In this document: piece after piece, positions 1 through 10,965 of the stretch
Layout: each line of letters opens with the position of its first letter
Position numbering within the stretch: the stretch's first letter is position 1
Position numbers and translations under genes: made by a program
DNA from: Silene conica
Taxonomy: Eukaryota > Streptophyta > Magnoliopsida > Caryophyllales > Caryophyllaceae
Assembly (NCBI GenBank): GCA_029255685.2
Contig: CM055320.2
Span: forward strand, 48,858,910 to 48,922,909
Direction: 5' to 3'
Length of the DNA stretch: 64,000 nucleotides
Notes under the pieces: model-generated
Seen by the model: the letters and a program-made list of their open reading frames with translations, nothing else
Databases searched by the model: none
Told to the model about the DNA's origin: nothing

Positions 1-177
1 TTTGGTTTTGATACTTAGAACTGTTACTTATCTATTTTGTTTTATTTCAGTTTCAGTTTCCGTTTCAGTTTAATTCTTCTCGCATGTTTGTTTATGTTTT
101 AAAAAAAAGGTTTTAATTCCGCTGCATTTCTAGTACTTTTGTATGTTTATATTTCCGCTTTCGCGAGGGGTTTTACA
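1..177 (+). repeat. 3' end of the 5' LTR, chromovirus copy 1
   Basis: This stretch repeats almost exactly at 7505-7681, the end of the 3' LTR. It ends in GGGGTTTTACA two bases before the primer site. The two copies differ only by a homopolymer shift and by TTTTACA versus TTTTTCA at the terminus. Confidence 0.95.
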
Positions 178-179
178 GT

Positions 180-191
180 TGGTATCAGAGC
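180..191 (+). other. Primer binding site (initiator tRNA-Met)
   Basis: TGGTATCAGAGC, complementary to the 3' end of plant initiator tRNA-Met, lies two bases after the LTR end. It is the standard minus-strand priming site of many plant LTR retrotransposons. Confidence 0.93.
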
Positions 192-343
192 ATTATTGCT
201 TCCGACGCACTCATGTGACCCCCAACCTTAACTTGACCAAATAAACAAATAATGAATGAGAGATGGGTAGATCTAAGGATTTATATTGTAGTATATTTGT
301 GAATGCTAATTGCTAAGTTAACACTTGTTTTCTCTTTTGAAGG

Positions 344-3300
344 ATGGTGAGAACCACGGCTGCTGAGAACACTATAATGCAAGCACTTCATCTGTTGCTT
401 GAGAACCAGAGACAGCAAGCAGGGAATGTTCCACCTCCTCCACCGCCAGGCAATGAGGCTAATCGTCCTGGTAGCTTATTTTGGATAGCATCCCAAATGT
501 CCATGAGCCACCTGAAGACTTATGGTGGCGAGGTTGATCCGGTAGCTCTTACCGAGTGGTTCAGGGAGATGGAAAAGAGCTTTACCATGTATTCGGTGGG
601 TAGAGAGGATAGAGTGCGGCTAGCCACTCACTTTCTGACCCTTGAGGCCGATAGATGGTGGGCATTGACCGGACCGACTTTCATTCTTGATCCTTTGTTC
701 GATTGAGAGGCTTTTAAGGATAAGCTCGAGACGAAGTTTTATCCTAAGGAGCTCAGATCACAGCGACTCAAAGAATTCATGGATTTGAAGAAAGGCAAGA
801 TGTCAGTTCAGGAGTTTACCGACCGATTCAACCAACTTGCTCATTTCGCATCGAGGTTTGTCAGCGATGAGGCTGAGAGAGTCTACTTTTACCGTGGGAA
901 GTTAGGACCGCGCATCGAGAGTATGGTTCGTCGTGACTCGACTTCTTTTGTGCAGGTATATGATGATGCTATTTGGGTCGAGAGTTCCATTCGTGCCATA
1001 GATGCTGAGACCCGAGCTGCTACTTCTAGTGTGACTCCTCACCAGAGATCAGTGTACCAGGGGAAGAGACCATTTGTTCTTTCTACTTCTTCGCCTTCTT
1101 CTCAGAAGAAGCGGTTTGAGAGGTTCTCTGCTCCGGTTGCTAAGACCACATTTCACACCGACACTGCTTCTACTGTTTGCCGCCGTTGTGGTAAACCGCT
1201 TCATCCAGGGTTTGATTGTTTCAAGAATGCCTATAAGTGTTATACTTGTAATGGATATGGGCATAGGTCCTTTGATTGTCCTGAGAAGGATACCGTTCTT
1301 GGCAAGGCTGCCACTGCTGCTGCAGCGACTAGAGGAGGAAAGCCGAAGGGGAAGATCTTCGTGATGACTAGGGCTGAGGCTGAGGCTCATCCAGACATTG
1401 TTGCCGGTATCTTTTCTGTTTTTGGCGCTGAGTGCCTTATTTTGTTCGATACTGGAGCTTCTCTTTCATTTATATCGACTCAGTTCGCAGACCGTTTAGC
1501 TCTTGAGTCTTCATTGGTTGAGGAGACTTCCATTTCCTTACCTTCTGGAGACGTGTTTTCCTGCTTTTCGTCCCATAGGGATGTTCCGATTATTATTGGT
1601 CAAGCCACATTTCCAACGGACTTACTGATATTTTCTCTCGAGGAGTTTGACATTATCCTCGGTATGGATTGGTTATCGCGATACCATGCTCGTTTCGAGT
1701 GTCACGACCAGAAAATCTGCTTGAGGAGTTCTTCAGGAGTTCGTGTTTCCTATAGGGGAACTCGCCCTGAAAAGGGTGTTCGTGTTATCTCTTCGATGAA
1801 AACATCTCATCTTCTTAGGAAGGGTTGCCAAGCCTTCCTGTGTGTTGTTTCAGCTGCAAAGCCATCGCTACCGAAGCTTGAGGATGTAGCCATTGTTCGT
1901 GAGTTCTCAGATGTTTTTCCTGATGACTTGCCAGGGATACCGCCAGAGAGAGATGTGGAGTTTACTATTGAGCTTGTTCCAGGTACCAGACCGATATCCA
2001 AAGCTCCTTACCGTATGGCTCCACCAGAGTTGAAGGAGTTGAAGCAACAGTTAGAAGAGATGATCGAGAAATGATTCATTAGACCGAGTGCTTTTCCGTG
2101 GGGTGCTCCAGTTTTATTTGTCAAGAAGAAAGATGGTTCCATGAGACTTTGCATTGACTATAGAGAGTTGAACCGAGTGACCGTGAAGAACAGATATCCT
2201 TTACCTAGGATAGATGACTTGTTTGATCAGTTGAGAGGTGCTTCTAGGTTTTCTAAGATTGATCTTCAATCGGGTTATCATCAGATTCCAGTGAGAGAGG
2301 CTGATATCGCAAAGACTGCTTTTCGTACCAGATATGGGCATTTTGAGTTCGTGGTTATGCCTTTTGGGTTGACTAATGCACCTGCTATCTTCATGGATCA
2401 GATGAATCACACCTTTAGTGAGTATCTTGACACTTGTATTGGGGTGTTTATTGATGATATCCTCATTTACTCTAAGACCGATGAGGAGCATGCCGAGCAT
2501 CTTAGATTGATTCTTGGGATTTTACGTCGACAGAAGTGGTTCGCGAAGTTCTCTAAGTGTGTGTTTTGGCTTTCTAAGGTTGCATGTCTTGGACATGTGA
2601 TATCTAGTGAGGGAGTTATGGTTGATCCCGCGAAGATTGAGGCCGTTGTTGATTGGGAGAGTCCCAAAGATGTGGGAGAGATCCGTAGTTTCCTTGATTT
2701 AGCAGGTTACTACCGTCGATTTGTTGAGGATTTCTCTAGATTAGCTCGTCCGATGACTCAATTGTTGAAGAAAGAAGCTAAGTTTGTGTGGACCGACAAG
2801 TGTGAGAGTTCTTTCCAGGAATTGAAGACTAGGTTGACTTCCGCTCCCGTACTTGCTTTGCCAGAGATTGGAGTTGACTTCGATGTTTATTGTGATGCTT
2901 CGATGTTAGGGCTTGGATGTGTGTTGATGCAGAGTGGTAAGGTGATAGCTTACTCATCTAGACAGTTGAGAGTTCACGAGGTGAACTATCCTACACACGA
3001 TCTTGAGTTAGCTGCAGTTGTTCATGCCTTGAAGATGTGGCGTCATTACTTGATTGGGTCTCATTGTCGCATTTTCACGGATCACAAGAGTCTTAAGTAC
3101 ATTTTCACACAGAAAGACCTTAATATGCGACAGAGACGTTGGCTGGAGTTGGTTAAGGTTTATGACATTGAGTTATTGTATCATGAGGGAAAAGCCAATG
3201 TAGTTGCTGATGCGCTTAGCCGCAAGACTTCTCATTCGTTGAGTGCTATGCGAGTGTTGCCCGATGAGTTGTGCTCCGAGTTCCGGAAGTTGAGATTAGA

Positions 3301-4781
3301 GATGGTGGGTAGTGGTTTTGATTGGCTAGCTGCTATGATTGCCGAGCCGTCCTTATATTGGGAGATTCGCCAGAGTTTACCTTTAGATGCTGATTTCAAG
3401 AAGTTCGAGGCTAAGATTTCGAGTGGTGCTGCACCTGACTTAGTGATTGATGCTGATGGTTTCCTTAGGTTCCGTGATAGGATGTATGTTTCCGATGTGC
3501 CAGACTTGAGGAAGAGGGTTCTTGATGAGGCTCACTTGTCACCGTATTCAGTTCATTCGGGCGGGGAGAAGATGCACAAGGATTTGAGACTTATGTTTTG
3601 GTGGCCTGGAATGAAGAAAGAGATCTTGGATTACGTGAGTAGGTGCTTGACTTGTCAACAAGTCAAGATAGAGCATAGGAGGCCAGGTGGTTTGCTACAG
3701 CCGCTTCCCGTCCCTCAGTGGAAGTGGGAGTGTATATCGATGGATTTCGTGACAGCATTGCCTAAGACAGTGGGAGGCAAGGATGCAATTTGGGTTATAG
3801 TGGATAGGCTAACTAAGTGTGCCAAATTTGTGCCTATCAGAGAGACATGAGATATGGACCGTTTAGCCAGGGCTTATATTGCAGAGATAGTCCGTTACCA
3901 TGGTGTCCCGAGAGAGATAGTTTCCGATCGTGATCCGAGATTTTGTTCCATATTTTGGAAGGCTTTTACAGGAGGCTATGGGTAGCCGTTTGTTGATGAG
4001 CACCGCATTTCATGCCGCGACTGATGGTCAGTCCGAGAGGACTATTCAGACACTAGAGGACTTGCTCCGTGCTTGTGCACTTGATTTTCAGAGTTCTTGG
4101 GAGTAGTGTCTACCGTTGGTTGAGTTTTCTTACAACAACAGTTACCATTCATCTATTGGTATGGCTCCGTACGAGGCTCTTTATGGTAGGAAGTGCCGTA
4201 GTCCGATCTGTTGGGATCAGGCGAGTGACGTGAACGACCTAGGACCGGACCAGTTAGCTGTTACGATTTATCAGGTTCAGCTTATCAGAGGTAGGATAAA
4301 GGCCGCACAGGATCGGCAAAGATCCTATGCTGATGTTCGCCGTAGACCTCTAGAGTTTGAGGTGGGTGACAAAGTCTTCTTGAGAGTTTCATCGATGAAG
4401 GGCGTTAAGAGGTTTGGAGTCAAGGGCAAGTTGAGTCCTAAGTATATTGGGCCTTTTGAGATCGTGAAGAGGATTGGTGCTGCTGCTTATCGTTTGGACT
4501 TGCCTCCTAGTTTGGGCAAGGTTCATAGTGTCTTTCATGTTTCTCAGCTCCGTAAGTATGTTAGTGACCCGAGTCATGTTCTGCCTAGAGAGATCGAGAA
4601 CCCGGAGCCGAGTCTTGCTTTCGAGGAGCGTCCCGTGAAGATCCTAGATCGTCAGGATAGGAAGCTTAGGAGCAAGGTGGTGCCTTTAGTGAAGATCCTT
4701 TGGCGTTGCGGTGATGTTGAGGAGCAGATGTGGGAGACCGAGGCATCGATGCGTGATGCGCATCCTTCTCTGTTCGATTGA
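344..4781 (+). pseudogene. Chromovirus gag-pol polyprotein, disrupted (copy 1)
   Basis: This was one Gag-Pol frame, now cut into four pieces (344-706, 779-2074, 2141-3850, 4116-4781). In order it shows the Gag domain, two CCHC zinc knuckles (near 1179-1280), the DTGAS aspartic protease motif (near 1450), reverse transcriptase with FIDD at the active site (near 2450), RNase H with an intact FTDH motif, the integrase zinc and DDE core, and a chromodomain-like C-terminus. Comparison with copy 2 places the breaks: TGG to TGA near 705, a glycine codon to TGA near 2072, TGG to TGA near 3849, a one-base insertion near 3966 and CAG to TAG near 4105. Most are transitions expected from cytosine methylation. 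The start at 344 aligns with the Gag start of copy 2. Confidence 0.93.
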
Positions 4782-4834
4782 GGTATAGTTAGTTAGAATT
4801 TATCTTCGTTCGAGTTTCGAGGACAAAACTTTTT

Positions 4835-4848
4835 GAAGTTGGGGTGAT
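4835..4848 (+). other. Polypurine tract, chromovirus copy 1
   Basis: A purine-rich run (GAAGTTGGGGTGAT) immediately before the TGTAACATCCCG start of the 3' LTR. The same sequence precedes the 3' LTR of copy 2 on the minus strand. Confidence 0.85.
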
Positions 4849-5799
4849 TGTAACATCCCGTATTTTTATAAAATATATTTTAAGCGTTTTAATTATTTTT
4901 AAGTAATAAATTAATATTTTAATTAGTTATCGAAAAGTATTTTTTAAATAAATAGTAAAATCCGTCTTAAGAACCTTAAGTCCTTAAGACGAATACAAAC
5001 TTGGTAAAGTTAAGTTCCCAACTTAAAAATCCGTTCAAGTATCCTAACCCGTTTCATTTTAAACGGAAAGGACAAGTCCTTAAACCCTTAAAAACTCATA
5101 TGTCGACATATTCATCCCTTCAAAACACAATACACTATAAACTCCATTTTCTTAAAACCTCCATTAATATCACCTTCTTTTGCTCATTTCTTCATCATCC
5201 GTCTACCGAATTAAGGTAATAATAACATTTTCGGAATCCTCATCGATTTTGCAAGCCATCTATCACTTTCGTTTTGCATTTCATCAACTTCGAAATTTGG
5301 GCTGTTTTGCCTAAATTCCGTTTTGGTCCGTTAATATCGTTTTTCGTGCTTGTAGGCGTGGGCTTGGACGACCCGGAAGTGTATAGCTTCATCCTTGAGG
5401 AAGATCTTTGAGCCGGATTGCTTTTGAGGTGACGATAATGAGAAACTCGGCCTTTTTGTTAAAATAGCACTTGTGATGTTGTTCTTGTTATTGTTCCCGA
5501 TTTTGTTTAAGGATTGATGATTAATGGACTTAGTAACATGTTTAGGAATGTTCTTAGTTGTTGAATTCATGTTTTATAATGTTGTTGCATGTTCAAATGC
5601 TTATTTTCAGTTTTCACAAAGTTAAGACGAATACTTGAATTAATCGTTTGAGGATTGTTTTGTGGTTTGTTTGCTGTTAGATAAGTAGTATTGGATGATT
5701 GTAATGTTGGGTAAACATCATATGTAGCGATTATTAAGGTTTGTGTATCGAATTGTCGAATTTTGTATAGGCTGGAAATGCGAATTTTGTCGAACAGGC

Positions 5800-6075
5800 T
5801 CTCTGAGCCGGTCGACCGGCTGGGGGTGCTTTTATGTTGTTTTGCGACTTTTAGAAAGCGTAGGAATAGGGTTCCCAGCCGGCATACCGGCCGCCTGCCA
5901 GCCGGCTGGGAGTGCGTAATGGGTATGCTCGCTTAATTTTGAGAATTTGGGACTGGGTTTCCAGCCGGCCGACCGGCTGGTAGTCCTTTTGGGGCTGTTT
6001 CAGTTTTAAAGAAAAGAAAGCTGGGTTGGGTTACCAGCCGGTGGACCGGCTGCCGGCCGACCGGCGGGGAACCCC
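5800..6075 (+). repeat. GC-rich CCGGTCGACCGGC palindrome cluster in LTR
   Basis: Several GC-rich blocks built from CCAGCCGG, CCGGTCGACCGGC and CCGGCTGG, each separated by AT-richer sequence. Every block can fold on itself. Equivalent blocks occur in both LTRs of copy 2 (25265-25665 and 32955-33340), where their number varies. Confidence 0.8.
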
Positions 6076-6378
6076 TGTAGCGTGATTTTAATTTGTAAAT
6101 CGTTCATAACTTTTAAACGGTTAATCGGTTTTGATTGAAACTCGTTGCTTGTATCTTTTGTATGTAATTGAGGTCCCCGGAGGATGGGCAACACTATATT
6201 GGGTTCGACAATGGAGAGAGGATAGAGACCCCCCGGTCGGGCAACCGAAAGGGAAACCGGCTCCCCCTCATCTTAGTTCCTGGGGTCAATTAAGTGTTGA
6301 CTAGAAGTTAAGAAAGTAGAACTAGAGTTTAGTTCATAGACTTTAATGATGTTGTATTGATGCGTGTTAAGTTATGCG

Positions 6379-6960
6379 TTAAGATGTCGCCGCTGAACTT
6401 AAAACGTGAGTTGTATGCCATATATGGGGATATGCCTTAGGCTGGCCTCTGAGCCCTATATGTGTTTGTTTGTCGTGTCTGGGACATGCGTTGAGTTTTC
6501 GCCTCTGAGTCCAGACATGTTTGAGTGATCGCGTCAGGACATGCCTTAAGCTGGCCTCTGAGTCTGACGAGTAGAGCAACTGCACGATGGGGCAGTCATG
6601 TTGTCATACCTTACCCGGAGTGCAGGTGTTTGGTGCTAGAACATGCGTTGAGTTTTCGCCTCTGAGTTTAGTACCTTGTGATGTAGTAGGGGAACATGCG
6701 TTGAGTTTTCGCCTCTGAGTTCCTTACTTGTGATTGTGAATTGAATGCTAGTCCATGCGTTGAGTTTTTGCCTCTGAGTCTAGTGTTCTGTGATAGCCGG
6801 TCCATGCGTTGAGTTTTCGCCTCTGAGTCCTTGCTTGATATTGTGAACTTTGTATCTAGGTTATGCGTTAAGATGTCGCCTCTGAACCTTTATACTTGGT
6901 GAATGTTTGGTAATTAGGTTATGTCTTAAGTTGACCGCTGAACCTCCTTTCTTGATGTTA
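6379..6960 (+). repeat. Spaced about 20-bp motif array in chromovirus LTR
   Basis: The motif CATGCGTTGAGTTTTCGCC followed by TCTGAG, with variants such as ATGCGTTAAGATGTCGCC, recurs about every 50-60 bp with unrelated spacer between copies. About ten copies are present. The same array in reverse orientation occupies 24330-24960 and 32020-32655 in copy 2. Confidence 0.85.
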
Positions 6961-7681
6961 TATCTGCTTGCCTAGAATTTGGTACAGTGTCAGATATGTA
7001 TGTTAGAGTTAATGAATATATTGATTGAGTTTTAATCTGTTCATCCAAGGCATTGGACGACTCTTTTATCGGTTTCATAAATAGTTGGATTGAAAGACCC
7101 CCCGACTGGGTAACCAGTAGGGAAACCGACTCTCTTCCTAACAGTTTATGAAGTTGGTTGAGAGCCGTGCATTAGAGTTTGCATGATAGTATGAGATCCG
7201 TTGATGAGATAATTTATGCTTCACATGTTGATATATATGCTGGAGTATTCTGTATTGCTTTATGTGTTACGTGTCGTTACAAAAGGTGGCTAGGAGAACT
7301 CTAGTCACTCCCCACTGATTGTGGCGTACATGTTTTCATGTATGTAGGTACATGCAGGTTGGCAGGGTTCCCGAGAGAGCTAGCGAGTGATGATCCTGTT
7401 GTCATCATATGACTTACACTTATATCGTTTAGCTGGACTCTTAGTTTTGATACAGTTTTTGGTTGGTGCCTGTAGGGATGTTCCATCCCAGGCTGTTGTA
7501 CATATTTGGTTTTGATACTTAGAACTGTTACTTATCTATTTTGTTTTATTTCAGTTTCAGTTTCCGTTTCAGTTTAATTCTTCTCGCATGTTTGTTTATG
7601 TTTAAAAAAAAAGGTTTTAATTCCGCTGCATTTCTAGTACTTTTGTATGTTTATATTTCCGCTTTCGCGAGGGGTTTTTCA

Positions 7682-8115
7682 AAAATAAGAACGACTTTTT
7701 TATTTTAAAAGACGACTAATTTCATAAACGAATAAATTTACCGGTTAGATTTGAAAGATTAAGTTAACCTTACAATTTTGATTTGAAAGATTTAGTTTGC
7801 AAGTTGATGATTAAATTGGGTTTTTGGAATATGGTTTATGGTTTAGGTTTTAGGGTTTAGGGTTTAGGGTTTAGGGTTTAGGGTTTAGGGTTTACGAATT
7901 TCTGATCAGACTCTATGGTTTCGGGTTTAGGGTTTAGGGTTTTGGGTATATAGTTTATGGTTGTAGGGTGTACGGTTTAGGGTATATGTACATACGATCG
8001 GACGGGTAAGATTGGATCGTACAGTCGTAAGATCGTACTAATTAAGTAAAATACCTACGATTGGGTTCGATCACCAAATATTGAAACGTATATTCGTAAG
8101 ATACTACGATCTCTA
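7682..8115 (+). repeat. Left arm of a large inverted repeat
   Basis: The order here is two GATTTGAAAGATT motifs, telomere-like repeats, then a GATCGG/CGATCACC stretch. The same order occurs inverted at 34890-35420. The clearest match is about 7998-8106 against about 34897-35008, roughly 85% identical by eye, including GGGTTCGATCACCAAAT and AAACGTATATTC. The outer end is hidden by the chromovirus inserted at 7681. Confidence 0.65.
7846..7946 (+). repeat. Interstitial telomere-like (TTTAGGG)n
   Basis: About seven near-perfect TTTAGGG units at 7850-7893, and a further degenerate run at 7922-7946. This is the Arabidopsis-type plant telomeric repeat in an internal position. A degenerate CCCTAAA run lies in the opposite arm near 35013-35095. 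Confidence 0.9.
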
Positions 8116-8222
8116 GTAGAATCTTATGAATATCCTATAGAAACACAAATCCGATCCTTCTGTTACACAATCCAATCTTACGATCCTACTAATCCGATCT
8201 TATAATTCTACAATCCGATCAC

Positions 8223-8800
8223 CAAATTATGTATTTTACTAAATTAGTAGGATCTTATGATTCTACAATCCGATCCTACTGATTCGATCCTAACAACACT
8301 CCCTCCAATAGAGAAACTACAATATACTTTAGTAAACCGTTAACCCTAACCTCGTAAAACCTTACACGCTTACGTTAAGCTAAACCATAAATGTAACCAT
8401 TTATTCAAAAAACCATTAAGACGTCATATTTCGATTTTAGAATAGTAATAGATTTGATTTTAGACGAATTTGATTTTAGAATAGTAATAGGTTATAAACA
8501 TGAACTTGATTTTAGACGAATTTGATTTTAGAATAGTAATACATTATAAATATGATCGAGATTTTTAGACGAATTTCATTTTACTTAATATGTAACCTGA
8601 TCGTGCGTCAATTATGTATTTTACTAAATTAGTAGGATCTTATGAATCTACAATCCGATCGTACCAATTCGATCCTAACGAAAATGCTTTCAATAGAGAA
8701 ACTACAATAAACTTTACTAAATCCTAAACCCTAACCCCATAAAACCGTAGACCCTAACGTTACCGTATACCCTAAACGTAACCATTTATTCAAATAACCA
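8223..8800 (+). repeat. Diverged direct repeats, including a 60-bp tandem block
   Basis: A segment of about 190 bp beginning at 8223 (ATTATGTATTTTACTAAATT, then CAATAGAGAAACTACAATA and CCTAAACC-like motifs) recurs from 8609. Between them, GAATTTGATTTTAGAATAGT repeats at about 60-bp intervals (8430-8580). No open frame of interest lies between 7682 and 9297. Confidence 0.75.
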
Positions 8801-8865
8801 TTTATCACATTTTAAATTATAAGGATTTGATTTTATACGACATATTTTGATAGAAGTAGGGTTGC

Positions 8866-8965
8866 CGCTGAGACGAGACAGCTCGAGATCGGCTCGGTCA
8901 AAGCTCGGCTCATGTCAGCTCGGCTAGAGCTCGGGCTCGGGTCGAAAGCTTTACGACTCGAGACG
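8866..8965 (+). repeat. AGCTCGGCTC-rich low-complexity stretch
   Basis: Repeated AGCTCGGCTC, CTCGAGATCGGCTCGG and GCTCGGGCTCGGG motifs in an otherwise AT-rich stretch. It may be part of a small repeat, but no terminal repeats were found that would define one. Confidence 0.5.
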
Positions 8966-9131
8966 ATTTTAAATATGAATTTGATTTTAGACTAGTAGTT
9001 GTAGTACATTATAAATATGACATCAAATCCTGACCATTCATTACAAAATAATTTTAATTATGAAGAAGATCTTGGCCCTTGGTTTGGTTAGTTTCACACA
9101 GATTACCAACTTCATGTGTTTTTTATTTTGT

Positions 9132-9140
9132 CTATAAAAA
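9132..9140 (+). promoter_or_regulatory. Candidate TATA box of gene A
   Basis: CTATAAAAA lies about 160 bp upstream of the gene A start codon and is followed by a CT-rich leader typical of plant 5' untranslated regions. The assignment rests on position and sequence only. Confidence 0.5.
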
Positions 9141-9167
9141 CTACGGAGTAACAAAATCCAACTCCAT

Positions 9168-9268
9168 CCACATTTCTCTCTCTTTCTCTCCAAATCCATC
9201 TTCTTCTCTATCTTTCTCTCCAAATCCATCACCTTCTCTCTCTTTCTCTCCAAACCCTCACCTTCTTT
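9168..9268 (+). repeat. Three CT-rich leader repeats upstream of gene A
   Basis: The motif CTTTCTCTCCAAATCCATC, with a third copy reading CAAACCCTCACC, repeats at a spacing of about 33 bp. It probably lies in the 5' untranslated region of gene A. Confidence 0.7.
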
Positions 9269-9297
9269 CCATTAAAAACAAACCTTAACCCTAAAAT

Positions 9298-9570
9298 ATG
9301 GAAGCACTTCGTAGCAATACCGAGGCACTTCTTCGAAGTTACGAGGAAGCATTAACCTTTGTTCGTCAACAACAGCTTAAGTTGATGAAGTTGGCGGTTT
9401 CTTCCATTGAAATTCGTAATGAAGGTTGTGTGTTAGGTATTGAGGGTGAAGAAGAAGTACTCGACTCTAGCATTGAGTTGTTGATGCTAACTTACAATGT
9501 TTGTGGTACAACCGTGAACATTTACAAGGACTGTGTAAATGAGTTGAAGGATCGTTTAAGTAGAATGTAG
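9298..9570 (+). CDS. Small conserved protein, 90-aa paralogous family, member A
   Basis: A 90-residue protein that I do not recognise. It aligns without gaps over its whole length with gene B (10287-10559), about 42 of 90 residues identical by eye, and shares conserved blocks with the broken gene C. Conserved features are MxA at the start, REQQL/RQQQL near residue 23, GCxLGIEG at 43-50, SIxLL near 58 and ELKxRLSRM at the C-terminus. There is no signal peptide or obvious membrane segment. The composition suggests an all-helical protein. The ATG sits in an ACCCTAAAATATGGA context shared by all three members. Equal length, conserved ends and mostly conservative changes argue for selection on a real protein. 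Function unknown. Confidence 0.7.
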   Translation: MEALRSNTEALLRSYEEALTFVRQQQLKLMKLAVSSIEIRNEGCVLGIEGEEEVLDSSIELLMLTYNVCGTTVNIYKDCVNELKDRLSRM

Positions 9571-10286
9571 TTTTTTATCGTTTTTTTTTATTTTGTTAAT
9601 ATTATGTATGTTTCGTTTTAATTAATGTTATAAAATTTAGTGTTATTTTCTTTTTTTTGTGTATTCTTTACTTAAGTTCGTTTTCCTAATCTAACAATTT
9701 AGGTAAATAATAGCATGTTAGTATTCTACTTAATTGAATAATAAATGGTAAAATAGAAGAAGTTATAAATTAACTTGAGAATAAATTAACTTGAGATTTA
9801 ATTTATTAAAATAAATAATTTGATGTAACAATTCTACCCAATTCTATTTAAAATTAGTTTATAATTTAATTTAAATTTCAATTTTTGGACGATTTTACTT
9901 AAGTCAATTTAATATTAGACGAATCAACATTTTGGACAATTTATGGACAATTTAAGTTAGTGTTAGACAATTCATTTTAATTACCAACTTCGTTTACTAT
10001 AATTATCGATTTTTAAAAATCGTATCTTATAATTATCGGTGAATTGTACTATTACGAACGTAAGCAAATAATCGATATATCATTTAACTACAATTAGTGA
10101 AGTGTATTTCACAATCATACTGACACGTGTACATGGTGCATGCAAATTGCAAGGTAGAATTCACTAATTTAAACCGTGAATCCCCTAACTTTTACTCATA
10201 CTCTCAACTTATCTCTACAAACTTCTCATTTCTCAGCCTCTCTCTAGAAACCCTGCTCTTCCCAAAACCTCCTAAACCCTAACAAA
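9571..10286 (+). other. AT-rich spacer between genes A and B
   Basis: It holds the 3' flank of gene A and the promoter side of gene B. No further open frame or repeat was recognised. Confidence 0.6.
10123..10144 (+). promoter_or_regulatory. G-box palindrome plus RY-like motif upstream of gene B
   Basis: ACACGTGT (10123-10130) matches the G-box/ABRE core, and CATGCA (10139-10144) matches the RY core bound by B3 factors in seeds. They lie about 145-165 bp before the gene B start. The pairing is known from seed-expressed genes, but chance occurrence cannot be excluded. Confidence 0.35.
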
Positions 10287-10559
10287 ATGGATGCCATAAG
10301 AAATGACATCAATAACTTAATCAAAGCCTACGAGGCTGCTATAACCCTTGCCCGTGAGCAACAACTCACGGTGATGAAGGAGGTGGTTGCGATTATAGAA
10401 TTTCGCAACCTTGGATGTGCTTTAGGGATCGAGGGTGCATATAAAGCCCTTCAACCCAGTATTGATCTGTTGTTGGTAGCATTTGCAGGTTCTGCTACCA
10501 GTATCGCCGAATACAACATATGTATTACTGAGTTGAAGGAGCGTCTTAGTAGGATGTAG
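10287..10559 (+). CDS. Small conserved protein, 90-aa paralogous family, member B
   Basis: Exactly 90 codons, like gene A, in the same orientation and about 0.7 kb downstream of it. It keeps the family blocks: REQQL near residue 23, GCALGIEG at 43-50, SIDLLL near 58, and the C-terminal ELKERLSRM. The leader CCTAAACCCTAACAAAATGGA resembles those of A and C, so the start is well supported. No catalytic motif, membrane segment or targeting signal is visible. A mostly helical fold is inferred from composition and heptad-like leucine and isoleucine spacing. I do not recognise the family. It could be a host gene family or cargo of a transposable unit, since it lies between large inverted repeat arms. 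Confidence 0.7.
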   Translation: MDAIRNDINNLIKAYEAAITLAREQQLTVMKEVVAIIEFRNLGCALGIEGAYKALQPSIDLLLVAFAGSATSIAEYNICITELKERLSRM

Positions 10560-10918
10560 GTTTTTATTTTTTTTTTTTATTATTATTCTCCTTTTTAGTT
10601 TTTATTAATTAGTATGTATGTATAAATATGTTTATATTAATGGTAAGTTCTTAGTTTGTTCTTTTGTTTTTTTATTATTTGCATCTTTTTCTTTCTTCGT
10701 ACTTTCTCCTAGTTTATTTTAATTATTTGCCTGACAAATTAGGTTTTTTTAGTGTAACGATTTAATTATTTCCATCATAAACTACAATATCCATTGAGTA
10801 ATAGTTAATGGCTTAATAAAGTAAAGAAATGAAAACGTTTAGAATAATAAAATAAACATTATTTTAAATGATAAACATTATTTTACTTTAGGTTGAAAAA
10901 TATTTATAAAAAAAAAAT
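10560..10918. other. AT-rich 3' flank of gene B
   Basis: T-rich and A-rich sequence between gene B and the LINE. No gene or recognisable repeat is seen. Confidence 0.6.
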
Positions 10919-10965
10919 CCTAGAGAGAAGCCAGAGCAGGAGATTGGTAAGACGACTGAGGCACC

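Larger units (their letters stand above)
1..7681 (+). mobile_element. Ty3/gypsy chromovirus (Tekay/Del-like), copy 1, decayed
   Basis: LTR retrotransposon entering from the left edge. It has the last 177 bp of the 5' LTR, a primer site, a broken gag-pol, a polypurine tract and a complete 3' LTR. The long LTR (about 2.8 kb), the two CCHC knuckles in Gag, the DTGAS protease and the chromodomain-like Pol end ending in HPSLFD fit the Tekay/Del chromovirus group. Several nonsense codons and one frameshift make it non-functional. The target duplication cannot be tested because the 5' LTR start lies outside the window. It is a relative of the minus-strand copy at 23612-34318. Confidence 0.93.
4849..7681 (+). 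repeat. 3' LTR of chromovirus copy 1 (2833 bp)
   Basis: Starts TGTAACATCCCG and ends in TTTTTCA. Its last 177 bp match the 5' LTR remnant at 1-177. It holds no supported gene: short open frames here are fragments across repeated motifs. It contains a GC-rich palindromic cluster (about 5800-6075) and a spaced motif array (about 6379-6960), both described separately. Confidence 0.93.
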
